The notes under the pieces: generated by a model | The model's database searches: none | Told to the model about the DNA's origin: nothing | The model's input: only the letters and a program-made list of their open reading frames with translations | In this document: positions 9,023 to 19,382 of the stretch, one piece after another | How the letters are laid out: each line of letters starts with the position of its first letter | How positions within the stretch are numbered: position 1 is the stretch's first letter | Assembly (NCBI RefSeq): GCF_019931065.1 | Contig: NZ_JAIOUQ010000017.1 | Coordinates: 62,001-126,000, forward strand | Source of the DNA: Methanobacterium spitsbergense | Lineage (GTDB): Archaea > Methanobacteriota > Methanobacteria > Methanobacteriales > Methanobacteriaceae | Direction: 5' to 3' | Length of the DNA stretch: 64,000 nucleotides | Position numbers and translations under genes: made by a program

Positions 9023-9517
9023 ATAAAATTTCATCTTTTTTTCTTTTTTAGAAAGTTCATTATTATCTCATAAATTGTTGTTTAATTTCTGTTTAATTTA
9101 TTTTATTTAATAATATTCCAAATCTAAATACCAGTTATACTCAATGCATAAAAACTAAATATACTTCAGTTCCTGTTTCAGTTGTTACTGTGTTATAATC
9201 AAAATTCCAATCACTTTGCAAATTAAATATATTTTTTCAATAAGTATTCCATTTCAACAATTTCAATTATTACAGCTACTTTTTCATATCACCCTCTTAG
9301 TAAATTGCGGGTTATTAAAATTAATAAATTATTTCGAATATTAATAAATTTTATAAACAATTAGTGAAAATTGTCACGAAAAATTATTTTATATTATTAT
9401 CATAGTGACCATATGAAAATATTTGTATGATACAAAAATGATTTTTATACTATAAAATTCACATATTGGGGAGGGTTTAAAAATTTTTTTATATAATCAT
9501 AAATTGGGGAGATGGTT
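9023..9517. other. Adhesin promoter region with palindrome
   Basis: Mostly AT-rich with no gene. TTTGTATGATACAAA (9422-9436) is a perfect inverted repeat of seven-base arms around a central G, followed by a TATA-like TTTTTATACTATAAA near 9442-9457. GTCAC (9373-9377) and GTGAC (9405-9409) form a wider inverted pair upstream. These are operator candidates for the adhesin gene. Confidence 0.4.
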
Positions 9518-11638
9518 ATGAAATCTTATAAAAATTATAAAAAATTTATATTATTTGGTATATTATTCCTGAGTTTCGCATTTACAATTTCAATAAATAT
9601 TAACATTGCTGCTGCATCCCAATCAGGAATTTATGTAAATCCAACCGGACATGATACTTGGAATGGACAAAGTCCTGTTTGGAATGGTAAAGATGGGCCT
9701 AAAAGAACCATAAAAAATGCTGTTGGGACTGTGAGTAGTGGGGGAACTGTAACAGTAGCAAGTGGGATATACAAAGAAAACAACATCGTAGTTTCTAAGA
9801 GTATGAAAATTAAAGGTACAAGCCGGAAGAACACCATAATAAACGGGCGCTATTTAGGAAAGATATTAACCATTGGCAGTGGTTTAACAGTATCTATAAC
9901 TAACATAAGATTCGATAGTGGAAAAAGTAAAACAGTTGGTGCGTTACACAACTCAGGAAGGACAACCTTAATCTATACTTCTTTTACCAATAATAGAGCT
10001 ACCAGTAGTAGTGGAGCGATCTTCAATAAATACGGTTCACTAAACATTATCGGCTCATCATTTACAGCAAACATGGTAACTTCTGGTTTTGGAGGGGCCA
10101 TCTACAATCAGGCCGCATTATCAGTTACAGGAACTAACTTCACAAGTAACACAGCAAACACTGGTGGTGGAAGTATTTTTAACACCGCTTATTTATCTGT
10201 TAACACCAGTAACTTCCTCAACAACCGTGTTACCGGTGGGGGAGGAGCTATCCGTAGCTCCAAAGGCTCAGCAAAGATAACTAATTCTAATTTTATAGGT
10301 AACAGTGCCATTGGTGGAGGAGGTGCAGTTTTCAACGAGAATGGAGTATCCTCAAATCCATACACAAGTACCATAAACATCGACAACTGTAGATTCTCAG
10401 GCAATACTGCTCATAGTGGTGGGGCAGTTGATAATAATCATGGAAAAACAACGTTATATAAATGTACATTCACAAATAACATAGGTACTAGCAAAGGAGG
10501 AGCTATAGTAAACTATCATGGTTCTTTAAATATTAATAGGTGTACTGGATCGGGTAATATTGCAACCAATCTTGGTGGAGTTCTTTACACTTATGGATTA
10601 GTCCAATTAGCAAACAGTAAATTCACGAGTAACAAGGTTTTGAATGGTAGTGGTGGAGTTATCTACAACTACGGCGATTATGTCACAATAAGTTATTGTG
10701 ATTTTGAAAAGAATTCGGCAGGAGGAGCGTATGGTAATGGTTACAGTGGAGTTATCCACAGTTATTTAGGTAAAGTTAAATTGCTTAGTTGCTCATTTAT
10801 CAATAACTGGGCAACCAATGGTGGTGGTGCCATAGTTAACGATGATGGTTCTAATTTAGCTATACAAAATAGTATTTTCACCAATAATCGAGCAATAGGT
10901 AACGGTCCTGGTAAGTATGGTAATGGTGGAGCAATCTTCACATTAAACGCGCTTCTCTCGGTTTATAATACAACCTTTACAAGTAACGCTGCAAATTATG
11001 GTGTTCGTGGTGGAGGGGCAATAGATGCACTTGAATATGTTAGACACAGTATTGTAAGCGTAAATCGCTGTAAATTCATTAACAACACATCTAGGGAAGG
11101 TGGTGCAATACACAATGCTTACGGATCTTTTACTTTAATAAACAGCTCAATAATCGGCAATTGTGCATCAGGAGATGGAGGAGCAATATACAATGGAAAC
11201 GGTAAATTCACAGTAACAGGAACTACAATCAGTGACAATTCTGCATCTCACGATGGAGGAGCAATATACAATCCATTCGGTACTTTCAAAATAACCACAT
11301 GTACAATAAACGACAATACCGCAGCACATGATGGTGGAGCTTTCTATAATCTGCGTAGTGTATTAACTGTTGAATATAACAATATCAGCAGAAACTCTGC
11401 AGATCATTATGGTGCAGCAATTTTCAACTCAGGATCTAACATAACTGTACATCACAATAACATCATAGCAAACCAGGGAATAAATGAGATTTACAGTCCA
11501 AATAACGATTACAATCCAGATTTCTATGTGTATGCTCAGGACAACTGGTGGGGATCAGATGATGATCCATCAGATAAAGTATCCATAGCAGGGAATTCTG
11601 TGTTCGTAAGTCCATGGCTACACAAACCACAGACCTAA
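9518..11638 (+). CDS. Adhesin-like protein, right-handed beta-helix (Pmp-type repeats)
   Basis: A secreted protein of about 706 residues: a signal peptide (FILFGILFLSFAFTI, cut near NIAAAS), the opening IYVNPTGHDTWNGQSP typical of methanogen adhesin-like proteins, then some 18 repeats of about 25 residues built on GGAIYN/GGAIFN and FTxN motifs, as in polymorphic outer-membrane protein repeats and parallel beta-helices. It ends in NWWGSDDDPS, the usual closing motif of such helices, and SPWLHKPQT, with no visible C-terminal anchor. Start ATG 9518 follows GGGGAGA; ATG 9512 overlaps it. Likely role: adhesion to partners or surfaces, or glycan binding. Confidence 0.85.
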   Translation: MKSYKNYKKFILFGILFLSFAFTISININIAAASQSGIYVNPTGHDTWNGQSPVWNGKDGPKRTIKNAVGTVSSGGTVTVASGIYKENNIVVSKSMKIKGTSRKNTIINGRYLGKILTIGSGLTVSITNIRFDSGKSKTVGALHNSGRTTLIYTSFTNNRATSSSGAIFNKYGSLNIIGSSFTANMVTSGFGGAIYNQAALSVTGTNFTSNTANTGGGSIFNTAYLSVNTSNFLNNRVTGGGGAIRSSKGSAKITNSNFIGNSAIGGGGAVFNENGVSSNPYTSTINIDNCRFSGNTAHSGGAVDNNHGKTTLYKCTFTNNIGTSKGGAIVNYHGSLNINRCTGSGNIATNLGGVLYTYGLVQLANSKFTSNKVLNGSGGVIYNYGDYVTISYCDFEKNSAGGAYGNGYSGVIHSYLGKVKLLSCSFINNWATNGGGAIVNDDGSNLAIQNSIFTNNRAIGNGPGKYGNGGAIFTLNALLSVYNTTFTSNAANYGVRGGGAIDALEYVRHSIVSVNRCKFINNTSREGGAIHNAYGSFTLINSSIIGNCASGDGGAIYNGNGKFTVTGTTISDNSASHDGGAIYNPFGTFKITTCTINDNTAAHDGGAFYNLRSVLTVEYNNISRNSADHYGAAIFNSGSNITVHHNNIIANQGINEIYSPNNDYNPDFYVYAQDNWWGSDDDPSDKVSIAGNSVFVSPWLHKPQT

Positions 11639-11861
11639 AAAATAATAATATATTTTAAAGTGGGAATCATTAATTAAAATCCCATTTTATATCCTTTTTT
11701 TTGTTAAATTTTGAAATTATAAAAAAAATTTATTTACTAGTTGGGGAATAGTATTTCTAAACCATTTATTTTCATTTAATTATAAATCCCTGCTAAAGGG
11801 GTAACTATAAAAAAATTAATACGAATATATTTGATTTAGATTAATACTAAGAGGTGCGATT

Positions 11862-12698
11862 ATGAAAATAATGATTATTGGTTCAGAAGGTATGTTAGGA
11901 CACGACCTTGTGGATGTTTTAAGTGCTGAAAATGAAATTAGCACAACAACAATCGATACTTTGGACATTACCGATATTGATAAAACCATTAAAACCGTAA
12001 AAAACAATAATCCTGACGTGCTGGTACATGCCGCTGCTTTTACAGATGTTGACGGGGCTGAATCAAATCCAGACCTTGCATATAAAGTTAACGCTATTGG
12101 TACCAGAAATGTGGCTGTTGCCTGTAGAGAAGCAGATTGTGCAATGATTTACATCTGTACAGACTATGTTTTTGATGGAACAAACACCAAACCATATTAT
12201 GAATATAACCAAACCAAACCATTAGGAGTTTATGGAAAAACTAAACATACTGGTGAGGTTTATATCCGCGATATACTTAACAAATTTTATATCGTTAGAA
12301 CTTCTTGGTTGTACGGCTACCATGGACCTAACTTCGTTGCAACGATGTTAAATTTAGCAAAAACAAATGATACCATTTCAGTAGTCAACGATCAGATAGG
12401 ATCTCCAACATACACTGTAGATCTTGCCAATGCAATTGCACATTTAATTAAAAGACCAGCTTACGGTATTTATCATGTAACCAACAGTGAACACTGCACA
12501 TGGTACGATTTTGCAAAGGAAATATTCAAACAGTCTAATATAGAAGTTGATGTGAAACCAGTAAGTACTGAAGAATTTCCTCGTCCAGCTCCAAGACCGA
12601 AATATTCTGTGCTTGAAAACTATAACTGGAAGATGGAAGGATACCCAAAAATCAGGAGCTATAAAGAAGCCTTATCTGATTATCTAAAATTACTTTGA
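11862..12698 (+). CDS. rfbD: dTDP-4-dehydrorhamnose reductase
   Basis: 278 residues of an extended short-chain dehydrogenase. The N-terminal Rossmann motif is [10 protein letters not shown]; the strand CTDYVFDG and the catalytic YGKTK (Tyr and Lys) are present, followed by RTSWLYG, a strong RfbD marker. It makes the last step of dTDP-L-rhamnose synthesis, NADPH-dependent reduction of the 4-keto sugar. AGGTGCGATT upstream is a good Shine-Dalgarno. rfbA follows after 66 bases in the same direction, so the two are probably one transcript and open the surface-polysaccharide locus. Confidence 0.92.
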   Translation: MKIMIIGSEGMLGHDLVDVLSAENEISTTTIDTLDITDIDKTIKTVKNNNPDVLVHAAAFTDVDGAESNPDLAYKVNAIGTRNVAVACREADCAMIYICTDYVFDGTNTKPYYEYNQTKPLGVYGKTKHTGEVYIRDILNKFYIVRTSWLYGYHGPNFVATMLNLAKTNDTISVVNDQIGSPTYTVDLANAIAHLIKRPAYGIYHVTNSEHCTWYDFAKEIFKQSNIEVDVKPVSTEEFPRPAPRPKYSVLENYNWKMEGYPKIRSYKEALSDYLKLL

Positions 12699-12764
12699 AA
12701 TTATAAGTTTTAATTAAATTTATTACGATTATCTAAATCGAAAAACATTATTGGAGAGTAAAAA

Positions 12765-13646
12765 ATGAAAGGAATAGTACTTGCAGGTGGATCAGGCACA
12801 AGACTTTACCCCATTACCAAAGCTGTGTCAAAGCAGCTGCTTCCTGTCTATGATAAACCTATGATTTATTACCCATTATCAGTTTTAATGCTAGCTGGAA
12901 TAAAGGAAATACTCATCATTTCAACACCGCACGATCTTCCAAGATACAAAGAATTACTTGGAGACGGCAGTGATCTTGGTATATCATTTTCCTACTTAGT
13001 ACAAGAAGAACCACGAGGACTTGCAGATGCATTCATTGTAGGAGAAGAATTTATTGGTGATGATAGCGTTGCTCTGGTACTGGGAGATAATATATTCCAT
13101 GGACACAGGTTCAGTGAGATATTACAAAGGGCAGCATCATTAAAAGATGGTGCCATTATCTTTGGATACTATGTTAGAAATCCAAGACCATTTGGAGTGG
13201 TTGAATTTGATGATGAGGGTAATGTAATTTCTGTAGAGGAGAAACCAGATGATCCCAAATCAAACTATGTTGTGCCAGGTCTTTACTTCTACGATAACGA
13301 TGTTATAGAAATAGCTAAAAAGGTTAAACCTTCTGATCGTGGTGAAATTGAAATTACAAGTGTTAATGATGCCTATTTAAAAGAAAAGAAATTAAAAGTT
13401 GAACTTTTAGGTAGAGGAATGGCATGGCTCGATACAGGGACCCATATAGGCCTTTTAGAAGCAAGTAATTACGTTGAAGCTATACAAAAAAGGCAGGGCT
13501 TCTATATAGCATGTCTTGAGGAAATTGCCTTCAATAATGGATGGATAGATGAATATAGGGTCTTAAAATCTTCTGAAACTCTTGAAAAAACTGAATACGG
13601 AAAATATCTTTTTGAAATTGTTAACCACAACGAATTAAAGAAATGA
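12765..13646 (+). CDS. rfbA: Glucose-1-phosphate thymidylyltransferase
   Basis: 293 residues, full length for the family. It has the nucleotidyltransferase motif [11 protein letters not shown], the [11 protein letters not shown] substrate loop, [10 protein letters not shown] (metal-binding Asp) and [17 protein letters not shown]. It makes dTDP-glucose from dTTP and glucose-1-phosphate, the first step toward dTDP-rhamnose. GGAGAG precedes the ATG. rfbC lies 11 kb away on the other strand, and rfbB (the 4,6-dehydratase) is absent from the window. A hairpin terminator candidate follows. Confidence 0.95.
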   Translation: MKGIVLAGGSGTRLYPITKAVSKQLLPVYDKPMIYYPLSVLMLAGIKEILIISTPHDLPRYKELLGDGSDLGISFSYLVQEEPRGLADAFIVGEEFIGDDSVALVLGDNIFHGHRFSEILQRAASLKDGAIIFGYYVRNPRPFGVVEFDDEGNVISVEEKPDDPKSNYVVPGLYFYDNDVIEIAKKVKPSDRGEIEITSVNDAYLKEKKLKVELLGRGMAWLDTGTHIGLLEASNYVEAIQKRQGFYIACLEEIAFNNGWIDEYRVLKSSETLEKTEYGKYLFEIVNHNELKK

Positions 13647-13663
13647 TAATATAATCCCTGTTT

Positions 13664-13694
13664 AAATTGGCCATTTCAAGCCCCAATTTTTTTT
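13664..13694 (+). terminator. Stem-loop terminator after rfbA
   Basis: AAATTGG (13664-13670) pairs with CCAATTT (13683-13689), and the stem runs into a T tract ending near 13694. It sits between convergent genes and fits an intrinsic-type terminator for rfbDA. Confidence 0.5.
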
Positions 13695-13700
13695 ATTGAT

Positions 13701-14882
13701 TCAAAAATTGTTTAATGTTCCTATTATACTTTTTTTGGCTTCAATTACCCAAGGCCATTTATTAACATCGTTCTGACAGTGCAACTTGTTACTATATTGA
13801 AGTGTTTTCTCAATCTGATCCCAGTTATTTTTTATTCTTTTTTTAGGTCTGTGATGATAAAGATGGTACAATGTATCGTCTATTCTGTACCTTTTGAGCC
13901 GACAAATATCTGCTCTTATCACCATTTCATTATCTTCTCCACCCCAACCACTGAAATATTCATTTGCCATTCCCATAGAAATAAAAGAACATTTATTAAA
14001 AAAAACTATACCCCCATCAGCTTTCGTCCTTACTTCTGGCAATATCCCCGATTTAAAATCGTAACTTTTTCTAAATTTTTCTTTATCAACTATTTCTGTT
14101 ATATATTTATCAAATGGATGAACTACATCAAAACCAATTTCCAATAAAACTAGAGCCATATTAATATTTTTCTTTTTGGCCAAACAATCTAGATCGTGTA
14201 TTGTAATATATGGAGTTTTAGATTGGATTACAGCCGAATTTATTGCTTTCGCTTTATTAAACAATTGTCCGTTAGCATTAATATGAATAAATTCAAATGA
14301 TTTAAATAGATGTGCATAGTTATCCATGAAAAACTTTCTATTTGATCCATCTGAATGTTCAGATACTATTATATTTTGTACCCCAACCGTTTTTAGATAT
14401 CTTAAAGTTATATCCTCATTCATTTGACGGTCAGAATTATCTGTTTTTCGATATGGAATTATAATTGTTAACTTACTAAAATCCCCATCAGTATCAAACT
14501 TCTGTAATTGTATATATTTTTTAAGACTATCATTTTCAACTATCAACAGTTCATTTTCGGTCTTGTAGTTGTTAAAAGATTTTAATTTGTTTTTAAGAGC
14601 TTTGTTTTCTGTTTTTATTTGGGCTATTTCTTTTTGAACTGCTTCTCTTGATTTAAAAAAGTTCATAACACGATCATTAAGATTTTTATTTTGCCTAATC
14701 AAATCAGCTATCTCGATTTTAATTGTTTCTCTTGATTCTAAAAAATTGTTAACTTGACTTTTAAAGTTATTATTTTCTATTTGTAACTGATTAACTTTAT
14801 TTGTAAGCTCTTTTTTTTCTTCTTCTAAACCTTTAACGATATCTGTTTTTTTAATCTGTTTTCTGATAAGGTTTTTGATCAT
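13701..14882 (-). CDS. Glycosyltransferase (GT-A fold) with N-terminal coiled coil
   Basis: 393 residues. About residues 15-135 form a long coiled coil with the recurring pattern NNFKSQVNNFLESRETIK / NLNDRVMNFFKSREAVQ. The catalytic part starts LTIIIPYRKTDNSDRQMNED and has a DLD metal-binding-like triplet (TIHDLDCLA). The C-terminal part has GGIVFFNKCSF and YFSGWGGEDNEMV, matching the GWGGED acceptor motif of galactosyltransferase-like (GT7 C-terminal/GT2) enzymes. It probably adds a hexose to the surface glycan at the inner face of the membrane; the coiled coil may set up a complex with neighbouring glycosyltransferases that also carry coiled coils. GGGGATC Shine-Dalgarno. Confidence 0.75.
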   Translation of the reverse strand: MIKNLIRKQIKKTDIVKGLEEEKKELTNKVNQLQIENNNFKSQVNNFLESRETIKIEIADLIRQNKNLNDRVMNFFKSREAVQKEIAQIKTENKALKNKLKSFNNYKTENELLIVENDSLKKYIQLQKFDTDGDFSKLTIIIPYRKTDNSDRQMNEDITLRYLKTVGVQNIIVSEHSDGSNRKFFMDNYAHLFKSFEFIHINANGQLFNKAKAINSAVIQSKTPYITIHDLDCLAKKKNINMALVLLEIGFDVVHPFDKYITEIVDKEKFRKSYDFKSGILPEVRTKADGGIVFFNKCSFISMGMANEYFSGWGGEDNEMVIRADICRLKRYRIDDTLYHLYHHRPKKRIKNNWDQIEKTLQYSNKLHCQNDVNKWPWVIEAKKSIIGTLNNF

Positions 14883-15106
14883 AAAGATCCCCTGAAAATG
14901 TAATATGTATAATGTTGATTTTTGTACATAGATTAAAATATTTTTGTATTTTATATTGTAAAATAATAGTAAACATCTGAAAATATGATATTCTTTGTAT
15001 GGTTGAATCCAATTTTTTTAAAATTTTGATAATTTATTTATCTTTAATCATTTTTTCAATATATATGAAATCACTATCATTCAAGATAAAATTTTAATTC
15101 AATTAC

Positions 15107-16930
15107 TTAAAAATCCCATACAGGAGTATCATAACCAAGTTTAGCTGATAGTTGTGGATCCCATTGATTTTTGTGGAACATGATGTCAAAATTTGCGTCT
15201 CTGTCTTGTTTGCCCCGTAAATCATCAGTAGATTTTTGTAGTTTATGGAATACGACTGCTTTTTCAACATAATAAATCTTCAAATTCATCATGTGCCTTA
15301 TGTAGTTGCAGAATATTCGATCTGAACGGTAATGACGGCCGTATTCAGGATCTAAACCAACTGATTTGTCCAATACCTCACGTTTAATATAAACACAGAA
15401 AAATGGGGCAAAACTTAGTTCTACTACTCTTCCCGAATGAAAAACAGGTACGTTGATAATATTTGCGTGGGCTGCAGATAGGTTTACATCGCATTCATAT
15501 TGAGGATATGCAAAGGGAACGTGTTCATTTATTGTTTTAGTACATCCTGGTAAAACTTGTTGTGGAACGATAATCCCACAATCTGGTAATTCATATGCGG
15601 CATTATGCATGGCAGAAACAGCATTTAGTGTTAGGATTGCATCATTGTTCATTATTAAAATGTCGTTGTCATTTCCTGCAAGATCAATACCTTGGTTAAC
15701 TGCATAAGTAAATCCGTAGTTAATATCATTTTTTAAAAGTTTGATTTGTCCGCTAGAGGCCATTTGGTCCAAATAATCTATAACTGGTCTGCTTGAAGAA
15801 TTATCGACAACAATAATTTCCAGTTGATTATTAACATTTATCGTTAAGATAGAATCAATACACTCACGTAAATCGTCAAGTGCTTCGTAACTAGGAATAA
15901 TAATGCTGATTTTACGATTATCATGGTCATTTAAGAATTTTAAATCATCGATTGATGATGCAGCATAATCCTTTAAACGCTCATTTCTTTTTTCACGTAC
16001 AATTTCTAAATATTCAACATAACCGGAACTATTGGTAATTGTATTCTGTGCTTTGTCGTAATAGTAATGTGAAAGTAGCACAGGTATAGAGTACATTTGA
16101 GATGTTTCAGCCATTCTAATTATCAGATCATAGTCAACAAGTCTGATCAATGTTTCATCAAAGCATCCTATGCGTTTGTAAAGCTCATGTGTATGGCAGA
16201 GGGCATTGATATCGATATAGTTCCTATTGGTTAATAGGGATTTGTTGAAGCTTCCGAAACGTACCGCAAATGGTTTTTTTCCATTGCCTTTAAAGAGGAG
16301 TTGACCACTGTATACAACTTCAGCATTGGGTAATTGTATAAAAGCCCCGATCATTGCGGCTAAATATCTTGAATCCCAAATATTATCAGAATCAAGGTAA
16401 GCTATATATTTTCCATTTGCAGTTCTAAGTCCTTGGTTACGGGCATAAGAAACTCCTTTACATGTTTGGTTATATAGTATTATAACTCTTTCATCTTTAA
16501 TTTTATCCAGTAACTCTTTGGTGCCATCATCACTACCATCGTCTATTATTATCAACTCTAGATTGGTGTAGGATTGGTGCAGAACTGAGTCAATAGCATA
16601 TTTTACTGTGTCTATCCTGTTATAAACTGGCATTATCACAGACACCAAGCTCTTATTTTCTCTGTTTAATGAAAGGGATGTTAAATGTCGTGTTATATTT
16701 TCCATGGTAGCAAAACATCTTTTATCCTGTTCACGGAATGGTGCATATACCATTGGAGATATGAGTGAATTTGCAAGGAACCCCGAAAAATCCCTAAAAC
16801 TTCGGTGTTGACGGTTTGATATTATCCCTTTTTCTTTAAGCTTTAGATTTATTTTATTTCTGATTTTCTTTGGATAATCCTTAAGGGGTGTTCGCCGGAG
16901 TTTTTTTATCATATGCTCATTATCTTTCAT
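15107..16930 (-). CDS. Tandem double GT2 glycosyltransferase
   Basis: 607 residues with two GT2 catalytic domains. The first (about 90-320) has VSVIMPVYNRIDTVKYAI, IIDDGSDDGT and YLDSDN; the second (about 340-600) has ISIIIPSYEALDDLRE, VVDNSSSRP and IMNNDA. Both have DxD-like metal sites. The protein is closely similar to the C-terminal half of the 21163-24579 protein (shared REQDKRCFATMENITR / LEQDKRVFASMENITR), so the two arose by duplication. Good Shine-Dalgarno AGGTGAAA before the ATG. Two active sites suggest a polymerising or disaccharide-adding enzyme. Confidence 0.85.
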   Translation of the reverse strand: MKDNEHMIKKLRRTPLKDYPKKIRNKINLKLKEKGIISNRQHRSFRDFSGFLANSLISPMVYAPFREQDKRCFATMENITRHLTSLSLNRENKSLVSVIMPVYNRIDTVKYAIDSVLHQSYTNLELIIIDDGSDDGTKELLDKIKDERVIILYNQTCKGVSYARNQGLRTANGKYIAYLDSDNIWDSRYLAAMIGAFIQLPNAEVVYSGQLLFKGNGKKPFAVRFGSFNKSLLTNRNYIDINALCHTHELYKRIGCFDETLIRLVDYDLIIRMAETSQMYSIPVLLSHYYYDKAQNTITNSSGYVEYLEIVREKRNERLKDYAASSIDDLKFLNDHDNRKISIIIPSYEALDDLRECIDSILTINVNNQLEIIVVDNSSSRPVIDYLDQMASSGQIKLLKNDINYGFTYAVNQGIDLAGNDNDILIMNNDAILTLNAVSAMHNAAYELPDCGIIVPQQVLPGCTKTINEHVPFAYPQYECDVNLSAAHANIINVPVFHSGRVVELSFAPFFCVYIKREVLDKSVGLDPEYGRHYRSDRIFCNYIRHMMNLKIYYVEKAVVFHKLQKSTDDLRGKQDRDANFDIMFHKNQWDPQLSAKLGYDTPVWDF

Positions 16931-16989
16931 AAAATTTCACCTATCAAGGAAATTGTGAATTTAAGTTAATAGATATTAATATATCTCTT

Positions 16990-18141
16990 TTATTGAGGAT
17001 TCAATGTTGATAAATATGTTACCAAATTTTTTTCAAGAGTCTCTGCCCTATTTGCATATGTATGTTTTTCGAGTACAAATTCTTGTAGTTCTTCAATTTT
17101 TGCTCTTCTTTCATCTTCATTGGATAAATAATATACTAATTGGTAATTTAATTCTTTATTAGAATTGAAAACTGGTAATTTTCCTTTAAAAGTTTCTAGT
17201 GCGCCTTTTTTTCCATTGGTAATTACTAATGCTCCACAAGCCAATGCATCGTATACCCGACTATTTACAGATCCATATTTTTTTGTTGCTCTGTTGGCAT
17301 CGTCAATTACTATCTTGGTTGATGCATATACTTCTGGGAGTTTTGAGTATGGTATGAATCCATGGTAATATTTCTTGAATTTAGGGATCTTGTCCCAGTT
17401 TTTACCGTATAAATTGAATTTGTAAGGGATATTATCGGGTTCTAACATTTCAATGATATCTCTTGGATCGTTCCAGTAGCTACCTGTGAAACAGTAATCA
17501 CACAAATATTCTTGGTTTTGAGGAATATTTTCATTAAATCTGTTTGGATTGGTAGCAAGTGGTAGTAATATTGGTTTTTTGTTACTGAATTTGTTTATAT
17601 ATTCCTGAGCAGTTTTGCTAGGTGCAAAAACCATATCATATTTTTTGAAACTTGGATGTGAAACCCATCTATCAAACCAATTTCTAGGCCATGCTATTTT
17701 AATCAATGATTGGTTTAAAGATTTGATTCTGTTTGGATCGTATCTGTCCAAGAGTGATATAACTACATCCACATCATCTGGAATATGGTACCAGTACCCT
17801 TGGCCATGATGTGGTATGAAGCTTATATGCCAACCTAATTTCTTTAAAAATTCCCCAAATTCAATTGCTGTGAAATAATCTCCTGCAGAGGCTATTTCTC
17901 CTTCTTCAGTAACAATGAAAGCAATTTTCAAGGGTTCATTTGAAAATAATGTATTATTATCTATTTTGTCCAATATAAACTTTGTATTTATCTGTTTTGT
18001 ATCAATGGAGTGTTTTGATTTGTCATCGTATATGTTTACTGAACGATATTTTATTGAATCTATATCATCTTGAATGGAATTTTTAATCTGTCTCAAACGG
18101 GTTTTTGAAACTTTAAATTTTAATTTAGACCATATACTCAT
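16990..18141 (-). CDS. CgeB-like GT-B glycosyltransferase
   Basis: 383 residues. The N-terminal ~70 are basic and hydrophilic. The rest is a GT-B fold: KIAFIVTEEGEIASAGDYFT, DMVFAPSKTAQEYIN, CDYCFTGSYWNDPRDI, FNLYGKNW, then the C-terminal nucleotide-sugar site SVNSRVYDALACGALVIT. This resembles the CgeB/glycosyltransferase group 1 family used in surface glycan and spore-coat assembly. It follows the double-GT2 gene in the same direction, 59 bases apart. Substrate unknown. Confidence 0.75.
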   Translation of the reverse strand: MSIWSKLKFKVSKTRLRQIKNSIQDDIDSIKYRSVNIYDDKSKHSIDTKQINTKFILDKIDNNTLFSNEPLKIAFIVTEEGEIASAGDYFTAIEFGEFLKKLGWHISFIPHHGQGYWYHIPDDVDVVISLLDRYDPNRIKSLNQSLIKIAWPRNWFDRWVSHPSFKKYDMVFAPSKTAQEYINKFSNKKPILLPLATNPNRFNENIPQNQEYLCDYCFTGSYWNDPRDIIEMLEPDNIPYKFNLYGKNWDKIPKFKKYYHGFIPYSKLPEVYASTKIVIDDANRATKKYGSVNSRVYDALACGALVITNGKKGALETFKGKLPVFNSNKELNYQLVYYLSNEDERRAKIEELQEFVLEKHTYANRAETLEKNLVTYLSTLNPQ

Positions 18142-18291
18142 CTTACAGATCCCTCTTTAAAATTAATCTTTATAACATCCAGTAATATAAACCATGTTGG
18201 GCGAATTATTAAACGTAATTAATAGATTCTTTATTCTTTTTAATTTAAAGATTGTAAATCCTTATTTATTAAGTTTTTGGGAGGTATTACA

Positions 18292-19074
18292 TCAAATAAG
18301 TCTTTTATCAATGGATTTTAATGTTTTAAGAAGATATGCTGGATAAAAAAATTCTAGATCGTTGTGTTCTACATAATTTTCAATATTTAATTGATATTTA
18401 ATATGATTCTTATCTAATTCTTGTGTAAAAGGGGTGATATGTCTCTCAAAATGGAAATCTCCCTTGCCAACATGTATGTATATGTTAGGAAAATTTTCTG
18501 GTGAATCATATATTAGATTAAAAAGTAAACTATCTAAATATTTGATATCTTCTTTTTCATGTCCTCCCGCAATATAATCAGCTACTTTTACTTTACTGAA
18601 AAAATGGATTTCTTCGCCGGGTACTATTTCAACATCATGAATTAAAAAGTCTCCCATCTTTGTTTGTGGGCCTCCAGCAATTACATGTCCAAATCTATAT
18701 TTAATTCCAAAGTACAATGCCATCCATCCTCCCTTAGAAGATCCTTGCATTATAACATTTTCAATTTTTATATCATATTTTTTAACAATCGTGTTTATTA
18801 AAGACATTACAGCTGTTTCTACAGAAAAATTTCGATTTTCACCCAGTAAATAACAACCTCTTGTACCAAATTCATCAAGTAAAAATAATCTGTGAGCATT
18901 CACATCCTTTAAAGTTCTAACATATCTATATCTGAATGCACCGGTTTCAGTATTAAACCCGGGGAAGGTTACAATAAGTTTATCAGATCCCTTTTTTTCA
19001 CAAAATAAATATTTAAGATCTCTACCTGCTTTATGAACATCTTCCTTACTTTTAATTATTTCAACTAATCCCAT
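18292..19074 (-). CDS. Alpha/beta hydrolase of a surface-polysaccharide locus
   Basis: 260 residues. The nucleophile elbow is GSSKGG (VIMQGSSKGGWMALYFG), preceded by KLIVTFPGFN, and a late His lies in NYVEHNDLEF, so Ser-His catalysis is plausible. No signal peptide, so it acts in the cytoplasm. Hydrolases of this type appear in capsule and accessory-secretion loci as acyl or acetyl transfer/removal enzymes; which one applies here is unknown. It is divergent from the asparagine-synthetase-like gene at 19383, with 308 bases between. Confidence 0.65.
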   Translation of the reverse strand: MGLVEIIKSKEDVHKAGRDLKYLFCEKKGSDKLIVTFPGFNTETGAFRYRYVRTLKDVNAHRLFLLDEFGTRGCYLLGENRNFSVETAVMSLINTIVKKYDIKIENVIMQGSSKGGWMALYFGIKYRFGHVIAGGPQTKMGDFLIHDVEIVPGEEIHFFSKVKVADYIAGGHEKEDIKYLDSLLFNLIYDSPENFPNIYIHVGKGDFHFERHITPFTQELDKNHIKYQLNIENYVEHNDLEFFYPAYLLKTLKSIDKRLI

Positions 19075-19382
19075 ATTATCACTCTTTATTAAAATTGAAT
19101 TTAAATTAATATCATTTAAAGTTAAATTTAGATGTATAAGAATATTTATATTTCTAATATTAATCCGTATAATTGATTAAATAAAATAATATACATGTTT
19201 ATTAAAAGCTAAAAAATATTTATAATATTCAATTAGAATGTTTCCATATAAAAATGTTTAAATCTCAATCTAAGATTTATAACTGATTTCTTTAATTAAA
19301 TGTTTACCTACAATAATTTCAATCTAAAAATTGCATGTAAAAATTTAATCATTAAATTATAAATACTATTGGAGAATAGCAT
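19075..19382. other. Divergent intergenic region
   Basis: 308 bases between divergent genes, AT-rich, presumably holding both promoters. No specific operator was recognised. Confidence 0.4.
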
